Assembly (NCBI RefSeq): GCF_014654365.1
Contig: NZ_BNAY01000005.1
Location: 248,001-312,000 of the forward strand
Reading direction: 5' to 3'
DNA from: Amycolatopsis oliviviridis
Lineage (GTDB): Bacteria > Actinomycetota > Actinomycetes > Mycobacteriales > Pseudonocardiaceae
Length of the DNA: 64,000 nucleotides
The position numbers and the translations under genes were made by a program. Positions 8,307 to 15,864 of the stretch are shown in pieces. The notes under the pieces are model-generated. The model saw nothing but the letters and a program-made list of their open reading frames with translations. It was not told the DNA's origin and searched no databases. Each line of letters starts with the position of its first letter. Position 1 is the stretch's first letter.

Positions 8307-9233
8307 TTAACGCGCGAGTAACCCCGGCCACAGCGCGCCGGTGACCCGATCGCGTTCGCCCGCGGTCAGCGGACGGCTCGGCGGGCGGACGTCGCGGCGG
8401 CACAAGCCCAGCTGCGCCAACGCTTCCTTCACCACGCTCACGTTGTGGGCGTTCCCGTCCGCGGCCCGCAGCTCCTCGAACGGCCGGACGCGCTCCCAGC
8501 AGGCCATCGCGGCGCCGGAATCGCCGTCCCGCAGCGCCCGGAACATCTCCAGCGAGAGCGACGGCGCGACGTTCACCAGTCCCGAGGTGAACCCGGTCGC
8601 GCCGACGGCGAAATAGCCCGGAGCCGACAGCTCCGCCAGCCCGGCGAGCCACGTGAACCGAGCGAGCCCCGCGTCCCGCGCCACCGAGGCGAACCGCACC
8701 GGATCCGGCACCGCGTACTTCACCCCGATGACGTTCTCCGCGGCCTCGCCGAGCCTGGCCAGCTGCTCGCCTTCGATCCGCGCGTCGCGCACGTAGAGCA
8801 CGACACCCAGCTCCGGGACCGCCGCCGCGATGGCGCGGTGGTACTCGACCCAGCCGTCTGCCGAGACGTACGGATGCACCGGCTGGTGGATCATGAGCAG
8901 ATCCGCGCCCGCCTCCCGCGCGTGCCGCGCCGCGCCGACCGCGGTCCGGAGGTCGTGCCCGACCCCGGCGGCCACGCTCGCCCGCCCGGCCGCCGCCTCG
9001 ACCGTCAGTTCGAGACAGTGCCGCGCCTCGGCCTCGTCCAGCGCGTAGAACTCGCCGGTGTTGCCGTTCGGCGTCACGACCTCGACGCCGGCGGTGATCA
9101 CGCGGTCCACCAGCTTCGCGTAGATCTCCGGATCCACCGCGCCGTCGGCGTCGAACGGGGTCACCGGGATGGCCACCACCCCGGAAAGCCGCCGTTTCCG
9201 GTCCTCGAACCGTGCAGAAGAGGGCACTGGCAT
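8307..9233 (-). CDS. DapA-superfamily (DHDPS/NAL) lyase or dehydratase
   Basis: 308 residues from ATG at 9233; longer upstream reading adds non-homologous sequence. The (beta/alpha)8 aldolase features are clear: IPVTPFDADGAVD, the substrate loop GNTGEFYAL, the tyrosine segment VVLYVRDAR and the Schiff-base lysine in NVIGVKYAV. True DHDPS has TTGE at the substrate loop; here it is NTGE, as in sugar-acid dehydratase/lyase branches such as 5-keto-4-deoxyglucarate dehydratase. I therefore doubt it makes dihydrodipicolinate despite lying 112 bp upstream of lysA. The AT-rich stretch 9240-9255 upstream probably includes its promoter. Confidence 0.8.
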   Translation of the reverse strand: MPVPSSARFEDRKRRLSGVVAIPVTPFDADGAVDPEIYAKLVDRVITAGVEVVTPNGNTGEFYALDEAEARHCLELTVEAAAGRASVAAGVGHDLRTAVGAARHAREAGADLLMIHQPVHPYVSADGWVEYHRAIAAAVPELGVVLYVRDARIEGEQLARLGEAAENVIGVKYAVPDPVRFASVARDAGLARFTWLAGLAELSAPGYFAVGATGFTSGLVNVAPSLSLEMFRALRDGDSGAAMACWERVRPFEELRAADGNAHNVSVVKEALAQLGLCRRDVRPPSRPLTAGERDRVTGALWPGLLAR

Positions 9234-9284
9234 GTCCGATCTGATATATGATGTGACGTCCAACGGTAGCACGGCGTAACCGAT

Positions 9285-9319
9285 GGACCGCTTGTCCCGA
9301 AGATCGGGACAAGCGGTCC
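9285..9319. promoter_or_regulatory. Perfect 16-bp-arm palindrome in a divergent intergenic region
   Basis: Arms 9285-9300 and 9304-9319 (core CTTGTCCCGA / TCGGGACAAG) with a 3-nt loop. It lies 52 bp upstream of the DapA-like start and 39 bp upstream of the lipoprotein start, in a divergent region where no terminator is needed. An operator for one or both genes is the simplest reading. Confidence 0.45.
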
Positions 9320-9357
9320 GATGCAACCTGGTCGGCCCGTCGGCGCGTCTCCGCGGT

Positions 9358-9750
9358 ATGCGAAGACGGTGGCTCTGGGGGACCCCGGCGAAACTGGTCC
9401 TGTTCGGTCTGGTGCTCGTGTTCCTGAACGCCTCGTGCGGCCCGCCGGCGCTGGGTGACGCGTTCACGGTCCGCCTCGGTGCCTGGACCGTGCTCCCGGA
9501 CGAAGACCTGCGACTCGCCTACCTGGAGGTGGTGGACGAGCGGTGCGCGCACGGTGCCATGTGCGCTTCGGCGGGGCGCGCGATCGTGACGATGACCTAC
9601 GCCCGGCCGTCGACCGGTCCGGCGGTGCCGTTCGCGATGGACGTCGTCGATCCCCGGCCGACGGCGTTCGGCGGCTATCAGGTCGACTACGCGGATCTCT
9701 CGCCGAGTGCCGAGTTCCTCACGCTGCGCCTCAGCCGAAGTAGGAGTTGA
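9358..9750 (+). CDS. Hypothetical lipoprotein
   Basis: 130 residues starting MRRRWLWGTPAKLVLFGLVLVFLNASC: basic residues, a hydrophobic core and a lipobox-like end (LNASC), so probably lipid-anchored outside the cell. The mature part has two further cysteines (ERCAHGAMCAS) and no recognised domain. In-frame sequence upstream to 9283 runs through the palindrome and is rejected as coding. Its 3' end overlaps the chitinase gene on the other strand by 20 bp. Confidence 0.6.
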   Translation: MRRRWLWGTPAKLVLFGLVLVFLNASCGPPALGDAFTVRLGAWTVLPDEDLRLAYLEVVDERCAHGAMCASAGRAIVTMTYARPSTGPAVPFAMDVVDPRPTAFGGYQVDYADLSPSAEFLTLRLSRSRS

Positions 9751-10819
9751 AGTTCTTCGAGAACTCCCAGCCGTTGAACTTGTCCCAGTTGATCGACCAC
9801 GTCATCAGCCCGCGCAGCGCCGGGAAGGTGCCGTGCGGTTCGTAGGAGCCGCAGCCGCTGCCCTTGGTCAGGCAGTCCAGCGACGCGCGCACGTCCGCGG
9901 GGGTCGTGTGCCCGTTGCCCGCCGACGGCGCCGCGGGCAGGCCGACCGCGACCTGTTCCGGCTTCAGCGCGGGGAAGACGTTCGCGGCGTCGCCCGCGAC
10001 GGGGAAGCCGGCGAGCACCATGTCGGTCATCGCCGTGTGGAAGTCCGCGGTCCCCATGGTGTGGTACTGGCCGTCGAGTCCCATGATCGGCCCGGAGTTG
10101 TAGTCCTGGACGTGCAGCACGGTCAGTGAGTCCCGCAGCGCGTGGATCACCGGGAGGTACGCCCCGGATCGCGGGTCGGCGCTCCCGTTCGGACCCGGGC
10201 CGTAGAACTGGTGCCCGAGTTGGACGAAGAAGGTCTCGGGCGCCATCGTCAGCACGAAGTCGTTGCCGTACTTGGCTTTCAGCGTCTTCAGTGCGGAGAT
10301 CAGGTTGACCACCACGGGAGTCTTCGGGTTCTTGAAGTCGGAGTCGCCCGCGTCCAGGGACAGCGAGTGGCCCTCGAAGTCGATGTCGATCCCGTCCAGG
10401 CCGTACTTGTCGATGATCGCGCTCGCCGAGCTGACGAAGGCGTCCCGCGCGGCGGTGGTGGTCAGCTGTACCTGGCCGTTCTGGCCGCCGACCGAGACGA
10501 CCACCTTCTTGCCCTTCTCCCGCTGCGCCTTGATCCCGGCGATGAACTCCGCCTCGGATTCGACGTTCGGGCATTCCGCCGCCGGGCAGAGGCTGAACCG
10601 GAGTTCGCCCGAGGTCACCGAAGTCGGTTCGGCGAAGGCGAGGTCGATGATGTCCCAGTCTTCGGGGACGTCGGCGATCCGCGTGTAGCCGGAACCGTTC
10701 GCGAAGCTCGCGTGCAGGTAGCCGACCAGGGCGTGGGCCGGGATCGCGGCCTGGGCCGTGGCGGGCAGCAGCAGGCCCAGCAAGAGGAAAACGATGCCGA
10801 CGACGGCTTTCCGGCGCAT
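9731..10819 (-). CDS. Secreted GH18 chitinase
   Basis: 362 residues. A Sec signal peptide (MRRKAVVGIVFLLLGLLLPATAQA) precedes a single GH18 catalytic barrel: SVGG motif in KVVVSVGGQ, catalytic DGIDIDFEG (the DxxDxDxE signature, final Glu the acid/base), MAPET and the closing MTWSINWDK. No carbohydrate-binding module is attached. It would hydrolyse chitin beta-1,4 bonds outside the cell. A near-consensus DasR site lies 38 bp before the start codon, so N-acetylglucosamine-responsive control is likely. Confidence 0.92.
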   Translation of the reverse strand: MRRKAVVGIVFLLLGLLLPATAQAAIPAHALVGYLHASFANGSGYTRIADVPEDWDIIDLAFAEPTSVTSGELRFSLCPAAECPNVESEAEFIAGIKAQREKGKKVVVSVGGQNGQVQLTTTAARDAFVSSASAIIDKYGLDGIDIDFEGHSLSLDAGDSDFKNPKTPVVVNLISALKTLKAKYGNDFVLTMAPETFFVQLGHQFYGPGPNGSADPRSGAYLPVIHALRDSLTVLHVQDYNSGPIMGLDGQYHTMGTADFHTAMTDMVLAGFPVAGDAANVFPALKPEQVAVGLPAAPSAGNGHTTPADVRASLDCLTKGSGCGSYEPHGTFPALRGLMTWSINWDKFNGWEFSKNFNSYFG

Positions 10820-10856
10820 GGTGACTCCCTCGGGTGTGGTTCACGTCACGTCAAGG

Positions 10857-10872
10857 ATTGGACTAGACCACT
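10857..10872 (-). promoter_or_regulatory. DasR-responsive element (dre) upstream of chitinase
   Basis: ATTGGACTAGACCACT matches the known 16-bp dre consensus A[CG]TGGTCTAGACCA[CG]T at 14 of 16 positions. Its place just upstream of a GH18 chitinase is where DasR, the GntR-family repressor of chitin/GlcNAc genes, normally binds. Confidence 0.8.
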
Positions 10873-10975
10873 AGGGAGTTTGTCAAGAAATAACCGGAAC
10901 TCGTCCGGTTTTGTCGCCGCCGAACGGAGTTGTCCACACGTGAACAACCTGTGGACAACTCCGTGGATTGTCTAC

Positions 10976-11446
10976 TTAGGACAGTTTGGCGAGGAAGATT
11001 TCCAGCTGCTCGACGACGAACGCGTGATCGTCGGCCTGGGGCAGCCCCGAAACGCCCACGGTGCCGACCGGGCCGACGCCGTCGACGATCACCGGGAACA
11101 CGCCGCCGTGCGCGGCGTACAGATCCGGGTCGAGGCGCGAGTCGGCCTCGAATGTCGTGTCCTTCGCGCGGAATCGCTCGCCGACGAGGAACGAGCTGTG
11201 TCCGTACCGGTCGACGACGCGGCTCTTGCGGTCGATCCACGCGTCGTTGTCGGCCGAAGTGCCCGGCAACGCCGCGTGGAACAGCCGCTGGCCGCCGCGG
11301 CGCACGGAGACCGTCACCGGGAGGGCGCGGTCCCGTGCCGCCGCGACCAGGTGGGCGCCCAGCTTCAGCGCGGTCTCGTTGTCGAACCGGCGGAAGACCA
11401 GGCGCTCCTCCTGTGCGGTCAGGACGGCCAGGGTGTCATCGCTCAT
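10976..11446 (-). CDS. UPF0303 / heme-degrading-domain (DUF336-like) protein
   Basis: 156 residues resembling the UPF0303 family of the GlcG/HbpS fold: LVFRRFDNETALKLGAHLVAAARDRALPVTVSVRRGGQRLFHAALPGTSADNDAWIDRK, ending in the glycine-rich GGVFPVIVDGVGPVGTVGVSGL typical of this fold. It is cytoplasmic; members are little characterised and some relatives bind heme or cobalamin. A short palindrome CAACACTGTTG sits at 11460-11470, 14 bp before its ATG, and could be part of its promoter or operator. Confidence 0.8.
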   Translation of the reverse strand: MSDDTLAVLTAQEERLVFRRFDNETALKLGAHLVAAARDRALPVTVSVRRGGQRLFHAALPGTSADNDAWIDRKSRVVDRYGHSSFLVGERFRAKDTTFEADSRLDPDLYAAHGGVFPVIVDGVGPVGTVGVSGLPQADDHAFVVEQLEIFLAKLS

Positions 11447-11478
11447 GACCCCATTAAATCAACACTGTTGTGTAATGG

Positions 11479-12708
11479 CTACCGAAGCGCGTCCAAGGCG
11501 AACGCCGCGTACATCGCCACGCCGTTGGCCATGGCGTCCTCGTCGAAGACCACGCGGTTCGAGTGGTTCGCCTCGACCGTGGCCGGGTCGGAGCCGGGCG
11601 GAGCGGCGCCGAGGAAGGCGAAAGCGCCCGGAACGCGTTGCAGGACATACGAGAAGTCCTCCGCGCCCATCACCGGGTTCTCCATGAACTCGGAGTTCTC
11701 CGCCCCGAGGACCTCGGCCGCCAGCTCCAGCACCCGCGCCGCGGCCTGCGGATCGTTCACCGTGACCGGGTAGCCGGGGAGGACCTCGGCGCTCACCTTG
11801 ACGCCGTGGGCCGCGCCGACCGCCTCGCACACCCTCGGCAGCTCCTCGCGTACGAACGCCTGCGTCCGCTCCGACAGCGTGCGGATCGTGCCCTCCAGGA
11901 ACGCCGTTTCCGGGATGATGTTCGTCGTCGTCCCCGTCTCGATGCGGGTCACCGACACCACCGCGGGCTCGAACACGCTGACCTTGCGGGTCACCATCGT
12001 CTGCAGCGCGCTCACCATCGCGGCCGCCGCCGGCACCGGGTCGATCGCCTGGTGGGGCGCCGAGCCGTGCCCGCCCCGGCCGGTGACGGTGACGTGGAAG
12101 CTGTTCGCCGACGCCATGATCGGGCCCGGCCGCGTCTGCACGATGCCGGACGCGGCCGAGGTGAAGATGTGCAGGCCGAACGCCTTCGCGACGCGTTCGC
12201 CCGCGGCGTCGAGCACGCCTTCGTGGATCATGTGGCGCGCGCCGTGCTCACCCTCCTCGCCGGGCTGGAACATGAACACCACCGACCCGGCCAGCTCGTC
12301 GACGTGGTCGCCGAGCAGCCGCGCGGCCGACGCCAGCATGGCGACGTGGGTGTCGTGCCCGCAGGCGTGCATCGCGTCGTCGTCTTCGGAGGCGAAGCCG
12401 AGGCCGGTGTCCTCGTGCAGCGGCAGCGCGTCCATGTCGCCGCGGAGCAGGATCGCCGGGCCCGGCTTCCCGCCCCGCAGGATGGCGGTCAGCGAAGTGG
12501 TCGATTTGCCTTCGAGGATCTCCAGCGGCAGCCCTTCGAGCGCCGCTTTGATCGAGGCCTGGGTCTTCGGCAGCTGGAGGCCGATCTCCGGATTCCGATG
12601 GATCTCCCGGCGGAGTTCCACGGTTTTCGTTTGAAGGGCGCGGGCCTCGCCCAGCAAACCGGCGAAGCGCGCGTCGGGGAGAGTGGGAAGGTCGGTGGGT
12701 CCGGTCAT
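11479..12708 (-). CDS. M20-family amidohydrolase (IAA-amino-acid/hippurate hydrolase type)
   Basis: 409 residues from ATG at 12708. Metal-binding motifs of M20D peptidases are present: RGDMDALPLHEDTG, HACGHDTHVAML and FQPGEEGEHGARHMI, with the lid/dimer domain following (VTGRGGHGSAPHQAIDPV). Such enzymes remove an acyl group from N-acyl amino acids or cleave amides using two metal ions. The exact substrate is unknown. It is divergent from the TadA pair, 76 bp away, and 32 bp downstream is the UPF0303 gene on the same strand. Confidence 0.88.
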   Translation of the reverse strand: MTGPTDLPTLPDARFAGLLGEARALQTKTVELRREIHRNPEIGLQLPKTQASIKAALEGLPLEILEGKSTTSLTAILRGGKPGPAILLRGDMDALPLHEDTGLGFASEDDDAMHACGHDTHVAMLASAARLLGDHVDELAGSVVFMFQPGEEGEHGARHMIHEGVLDAAGERVAKAFGLHIFTSAASGIVQTRPGPIMASANSFHVTVTGRGGHGSAPHQAIDPVPAAAAMVSALQTMVTRKVSVFEPAVVSVTRIETGTTTNIIPETAFLEGTIRTLSERTQAFVREELPRVCEAVGAAHGVKVSAEVLPGYPVTVNDPQAAARVLELAAEVLGAENSEFMENPVMGAEDFSYVLQRVPGAFAFLGAAPPGSDPATVEANHSNRVVFDEDAMANGVAMYAAFALDALR

Positions 12709-12784
12709 GTCTCGATAGTGGCGCATGTGGCGCTTAGGGCGCACCGTACGTGCGTTCCGAATCCGGGCGGAATACGGTGTGCGC

Positions 12785-13267
12785 ATGGCGGTGCAAGAGC
12801 CGATCACGGGGTTCGCGGTGGCCGTGGTGCGGGAGGACGGTCGGTGGCGGTGCAGCTCCCTGGATCAGGGGGCGCTCGCCGAACTCGACGCGGCGATCAC
12901 CGAGCTGGGAAAACTGCGTTCGACCGGTGCCGCGTTCGGCCTGCTGGCGATCGACGACGAGTTCTTCGTGATCGTCCGGCCGAGTCCCAGAGGTCCCTCG
13001 CTGCTGCTGTCCGACGCCGCCGCGGCGCTCGACTACGACATCGCCGCCGACGTGCTCGACGTGCTGAGAGTCGATCCCCCGGACGAGGACGACGACGCGG
13101 TCTGGCCGGAAGGCGACCTGGAGATCCTGTCCGATCTCGGACTGCCGGGGGCCGAACTCCAGGTGATCGTCGGCGAGGTCGATCTCTATCCGGACGAACA
13201 ACTCCAGATGGTCGCGCAGCGGTGTGGATTCGCCGCCGAGTTCGCCAAGATCCTGGACGAGATCTGA
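12785..13267 (+). CDS. tRNA adenosine deaminase-associated protein
   Basis: 160 residues. The acidic protein matches the actinobacterial family always found just upstream of tadA (FAVAVVREDGRWRCSSLD..., FGLLAIDDEFFVIVRP, LLLSDAAAALDYDIAADVLD). Its function is not established; constant linkage to tadA suggests a role in the same tRNA-editing step. I chose ATG at 12785 because the family begins with a short lead before FAVAVVRE. Its TGA overlaps the proposed CTG start of tadA. Confidence 0.85.
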   Translation: MAVQEPITGFAVAVVREDGRWRCSSLDQGALAELDAAITELGKLRSTGAAFGLLAIDDEFFVIVRPSPRGPSLLLSDAAAALDYDIAADVLDVLRVDPPDEDDDAVWPEGDLEILSDLGLPGAELQVIVGEVDLYPDEQLQMVAQRCGFAAEFAKILDEI

Positions 13268-13743
13268 GCCCCGCCGCCTCCGCCGCCGACATCGCCGCCG
13301 TCCGGGCGGCGATCGGTGCGGCGCGAGGTGCGGGCGAAGACGTGCCGATCGGCGCCGTCGTCCTGGCACCCGACGGGACCCCGCTCGCTTCCGCGCGCAA
13401 CGCCCGCGAAGAACTCGGAGACCCGACGGCGCACGCCGAGATCCTCGCGCTGCGGGCCGCGTCCGAGATCTACGGCGACGGCTGGCGCCTCGAAGGCTGC
13501 ACGCTCGCGGTGACGCTGGAGCCGTGCACGATGTGTGCCGGGGCGCTCGTGATGGCCAGGGTCGCGAAGCTCGTCTTCGGCGCCTGGGAGCCCAAGACCG
13601 GGGCCGTGGGCTCGCTGTGGGACGTCGTCCGCGACCGGCGGCTCAGCCACCGCGCGGAAGTCGTCGGCGGCGTGCTGGAGTCCGAATGCGCGGCCCTGCT
13701 CGAAGACTTCTTCCACGGGCAGCGGGGTAACCGCACCGGGTGA
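13264..13743 (+). CDS. tadA: tRNA-specific adenosine deaminase (A34 to I34)
   Basis: About 159 residues. The zinc deaminase signature is complete: HAE (His57, Glu59) and PCTMC (Cys88, Cys91), followed by FGAWEPKTGAVGSL. TadA converts the wobble adenosine of tRNA-Arg(ACG) to inosine. No ATG, GTG or TTG is well placed. The only starts keeping the first helix are CTG at 13264, overlapping the upstream stop as CTGA, or GTG at 13222 deep inside the neighbour. GTG at 13342 would delete the first helix. I favour CTG with translational coupling. Confidence 0.88.
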   Translation: MSPAASAADIAAVRAAIGAARGAGEDVPIGAVVLAPDGTPLASARNAREELGDPTAHAEILALRAASEIYGDGWRLEGCTLAVTLEPCTMCAGALVMARVAKLVFGAWEPKTGAVGSLWDVVRDRRLSHRAEVVGGVLESECAALLEDFFHGQRGNRTG

Positions 13744-13828
13744 CGGATGTGTCGATCCCGCCTTCCCGGGCAACCCTCCGGACAGGCGGCCACAAACGGG
13801 GGTCGCGGTCGAAGGAGGAACATCCGCC

Positions 13829-14035
13829 ATGAGCGTGTTCGACAAGGCGAAGGACAAGGCCGAGCAGGCCATCGGCGCCGCCAAGGAGAAGCTCGGCGAA
13901 AAGACCGACAACCAGGACCTCGCGAACTCCGGCCGGGCCGACCAGACCGAAGGTCAGGTCAAGGAGGCCGGGCACGACCTGCGCGATCGAGCGGAAGGCG
14001 GCGTGCAGGACCTCAAGGACAAGTTCAACAAGTAG
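13829..14035 (+). CDS. CsbD-family stress protein
   Basis: 68 residues, highly charged and predicted disordered or helical (KAKDKAEQAIGAAKEKLGEKT...GRADQTEGQVKEAGHDLRDR), the CsbD pattern. It has a strong ribosome site (AAGGAGGAAC). CsbD proteins are abundant general-stress proteins of unknown mechanism. A strong hairpin 10 bp after the stop is shared with the convergent tRNA gene. Confidence 0.85.
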   Translation: MSVFDKAKDKAEQAIGAAKEKLGEKTDNQDLANSGRADQTEGQVKEAGHDLRDRAEGGVQDLKDKFNK

Positions 14036-14045
14036 CCCTCACGCG

Positions 14046-14079
14046 GAAGAGCCCGGTCTCCGTGGAGACCGGGCTCTTC
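14046..14079. terminator. Bidirectional terminator between csbD-like gene and tRNA-Ser
   Basis: Perfect 16-bp arms 14046-14061 and 14064-14079 (core GAGCCCGGTCTCC) with a 2-nt spacer, lying between two converging transcription units. Confidence 0.8.
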
Positions 14080-14083
14080 GCTG

Positions 14084-14171
14084 CGGTGGCGGTGGGATTT
14101 GAACCCACGGACGGGTATTAACCGTCACACGATTTCGAGTCGTGCTCCTTCGGCCGCTCGGACACGCCACC
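14084..14171 (-). tRNA. tRNA-Ser(CGA)
   Basis: The minus strand folds as a class II tRNA of 88 nt. Acceptor GGTGGCG pairs with CGCCACC; the anticodon stem CACGA/TCGTG encloses loop CTCGAAA with anticodon CGA (reads UCG); there is a long variable arm, a TTCAAAT T-loop and discriminator G. CCA is not encoded. Confidence 0.95.
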
Positions 14172-14215
14172 GCCGAGAACAATAGCGGACCCTGTGCTCC
14201 CGGCGTCGCAGGGGG

Positions 14216-14767
14216 TCAAGGAAGCTGCGCGGTGATCTCGTCGATCGCCGCCGACTGGTTCTCCACGATCTCCTGCGCGAGGGCCTTGGTCTCGGCGTGC
14301 TCGCCCGAAGACAGCACGGTCTTGGCCATCGTGACGCCGTTGCGCAGGTGTTCGGCCATCAGCGGGAGCCACGTCTTGTCGAACTCGGCCCCGGTCAGGT
14401 TCTGCAGCGAGGCGACCTGTCCTTCGGTGATCATCCCCGGCATCGCGTGCCCCGCGTGACCCGCCGCGGGGAGCACGGCCGCGTTCCACGACTGCAGCCA
14501 GGCGGTCATCGTCTGGACCTCGGCCGACTCGGCCTTGACGATCTTGGCCGCGGTGGCCTTCACGTACTCGGAAGCCGACCGTTCCGCGGCCAGGTTCGCC
14601 ACCTGGATCGACTGCTGGTGGTGCGGCACCATCTGCTGGGAGAACGTGATGTCGGCCTGGTTGGCGCCGGGAGCACTCGCCGTCGGCGCCGCGCCCGTGG
14701 CCGTCGAACAGCCCACGAGCACCCAGACGACCAGCGCGGACAGTGCCATCGGCAGTCGCCGTCGCAT
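14216..14767 (-). CDS. DUF305 lipoprotein
   Basis: 183 residues. Signal MRRRLPMALSALVVWVLVGC with lipobox LVGC, then a Ser/Ala/Pro linker. The DUF305 ferritin-like four-helix domain follows: ITFSQQMVPHHQQSIQVANLA and a second half with PLMAEHLRNGVTMAK. A His/Met-rich segment (HAGHAMPGM) in the middle could bind metal, and copper-related roles have been suggested for the family. It is extracellular and membrane-anchored. It stands alone, divergent from the epoxide-hydrolase-like gene. Confidence 0.88.
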   Translation of the reverse strand: MRRRLPMALSALVVWVLVGCSTATGAAPTASAPGANQADITFSQQMVPHHQQSIQVANLAAERSASEYVKATAAKIVKAESAEVQTMTAWLQSWNAAVLPAAGHAGHAMPGMITEGQVASLQNLTGAEFDKTWLPLMAEHLRNGVTMAKTVLSSGEHAETKALAQEIVENQSAAIDEITAQLP

Positions 14768-14860
14768 CGATACCTCCGTAGTCAGGGGAAACCGGCCCCT
14801 CCGTTCTGTGATACGGCTGTGACCTTCCGGTGGTTCAAAACCGGATTAGCCTTGGTCGGC

Positions 14861-15307
14861 ATGACGGATCCGAAGACCGTGGTGACCGGTTTCCTTCAGG
14901 CCCTCGAAGAACTCGACATCGACCGCGCGCTGGGCTTCGTGGCGATCGACATCGTCTATCAGAACGTCCCGCTTCCCGCGGCCCGCGGGCTTTCCGCGGT
15001 GGAGAAGCAATTGCGCACCATGGCCCGCTACGGAAGCGGGTTCGAAGCGCGCACTCACCACATCGCCGCCGACGGCCCGATCGTGCTCACCGAGCGCACC
15101 GACGTCCTCCGGCGTGGTTCGTGGGAGGCCGAGTTCTGGGTGTGCGGCACGTTCGAAGTGCGCGACGGCCGGATCGTGCTGTGGCGCGACTACTTCGACT
15201 GGACGACGTTCCTGGCCGCGAGCGCGAAGGGTGCGGGCAAGGCGGCGGTCGCCGGGGCGAAGTCGCTCATCGGGAAGTACAAGGCGCGGCAGGAACTCGA
15301 GCGCTGA
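14861..15307 (+). CDS. Limonene-1,2-epoxide-hydrolase-family protein
   Basis: 148 residues from ATG at 14861. The SnoaL-like cone fold is recognisable and the epoxide-hydrolase catalytic set appears present: Tyr and Asn in DIVYQNVPLP, Arg and Asp in LTERTDVL, and Asp in LWRDYFDW. Limonene-1,2-epoxide hydrolase activates water with Tyr/Asn/Asp and polarises the epoxide with an Asp-Arg-Asp triad. The natural substrate here is unknown. The C-terminal ~25 residues (Ala/Lys-rich) extend past the catalytic fold. Confidence 0.82.
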   Translation: MTDPKTVVTGFLQALEELDIDRALGFVAIDIVYQNVPLPAARGLSAVEKQLRTMARYGSGFEARTHHIAADGPIVLTERTDVLRRGSWEAEFWVCGTFEVRDGRIVLWRDYFDWTTFLAASAKGAGKAAVAGAKSLIGKYKARQELER

Positions 15308-15326
15308 CTCGCGCGGTCGCGCGGGC

Positions 15327-15473
15327 CTCGCGTGATCGGACACGTGACTCGCGTGCTTGGAACCGTGCCTCGCGTGCTTGGAGACGGATCTCGGGTGTGC
15401 GGCGTTGGATCACGCGAGATCCGGCTTCAGTCACGCGAGTCACGGCTCTGATCACGCGAGTGCGGCGAGGCGT
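15327..15473. repeat. Seven-unit 21-bp periodic array with orientation switch
   Basis: The 8-mer CTCGCGTG begins at 15327, 15348 and 15369, a one-mismatch copy CTCGGGTG at 15390, and its reverse complement CACGCGAG at 15411, 15432 and 15453. All seven are spaced by exactly 21 bp, two helical turns, and orientation flips after the fourth. The 13 bp between them vary, though units 2 and 3 share CTTGGA. The array occupies most of the gap between two convergent genes and has no credible coding signal. Confidence 0.8.
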
Positions 15474-15482
15474 GAAATGACA

Positions 15483-15537
15483 CACCGCCGGTGTACGGGC
15501 TCCGTCCTCCCCCGACGGGTCCCGTGCACCGGCGGTG
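15483..15537. terminator. Hairpin between convergent genes
   Basis: 17-nt arms at 15483-15499 and 15521-15537 (core CACCGCCGGTG) with one mismatch and a 21-nt loop, between the epoxide-hydrolase-like gene and the small membrane protein on the other strand. Confidence 0.65.
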
Positions 15538-15556
15538 CGCCCCCAGTTCCCCCCGC

Positions 15557-15739
15557 TCACCCTCCCCGGTGAGCGTCGGAAAATCGTTCGCCCAGGTCGG
15601 CCTCGCGCAGCACGGCGTCGAGCCGCGCTCCACCGAAGTGGGCCACCGGACGTCCTCCGCGCTTCCGATCGCGCAGGTCGGTGGCCAGCGCGATGCCCAG
15701 CAGCAGAACCAGTGCCGTACCGGCGATCAGCCAGCCCAT
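15557..15739 (-). CDS. Small single-pass membrane protein
   Basis: 60 residues: MGWLIAGTALVLLLGIALATDLRDRKRGG then a charged tail. One transmembrane helix with positively charged residues after it suggests N-out, C-in. The start at 15739 has a very strong ribosome site, GGAGGAGG, 6 bp upstream; an earlier in-frame ATG at 15787 has none. The family is not recognised. Confidence 0.6.
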   Translation of the reverse strand: MGWLIAGTALVLLLGIALATDLRDRKRGGRPVAHFGGARLDAVLREADLGERFSDAHRGG

Positions 15740-15864
15740 CGGACACCTCCTCCGGCGACGTGAGGGAGGATTTGTGTCCTCGCTCACGTCGCCAAAGGTA
15801 ACTCCGGAAAAGCCGGGTTGAACCCGGACTTGAGGTTCATTTAAGGCAGCGGAACACCAATGGG

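Noticed and set aside
11563..13263. Long plus-strand open frame upstream of tadA
   Set aside because: It is the antisense shadow of the M20 amidohydrolase; only the part from 13264 has TadA homology.
15327..15473. Possible CRISPR array
   Set aside because: Only 8 bp are conserved per 21-bp unit, spacers are 13 bp, orientation flips and no cas genes are near.
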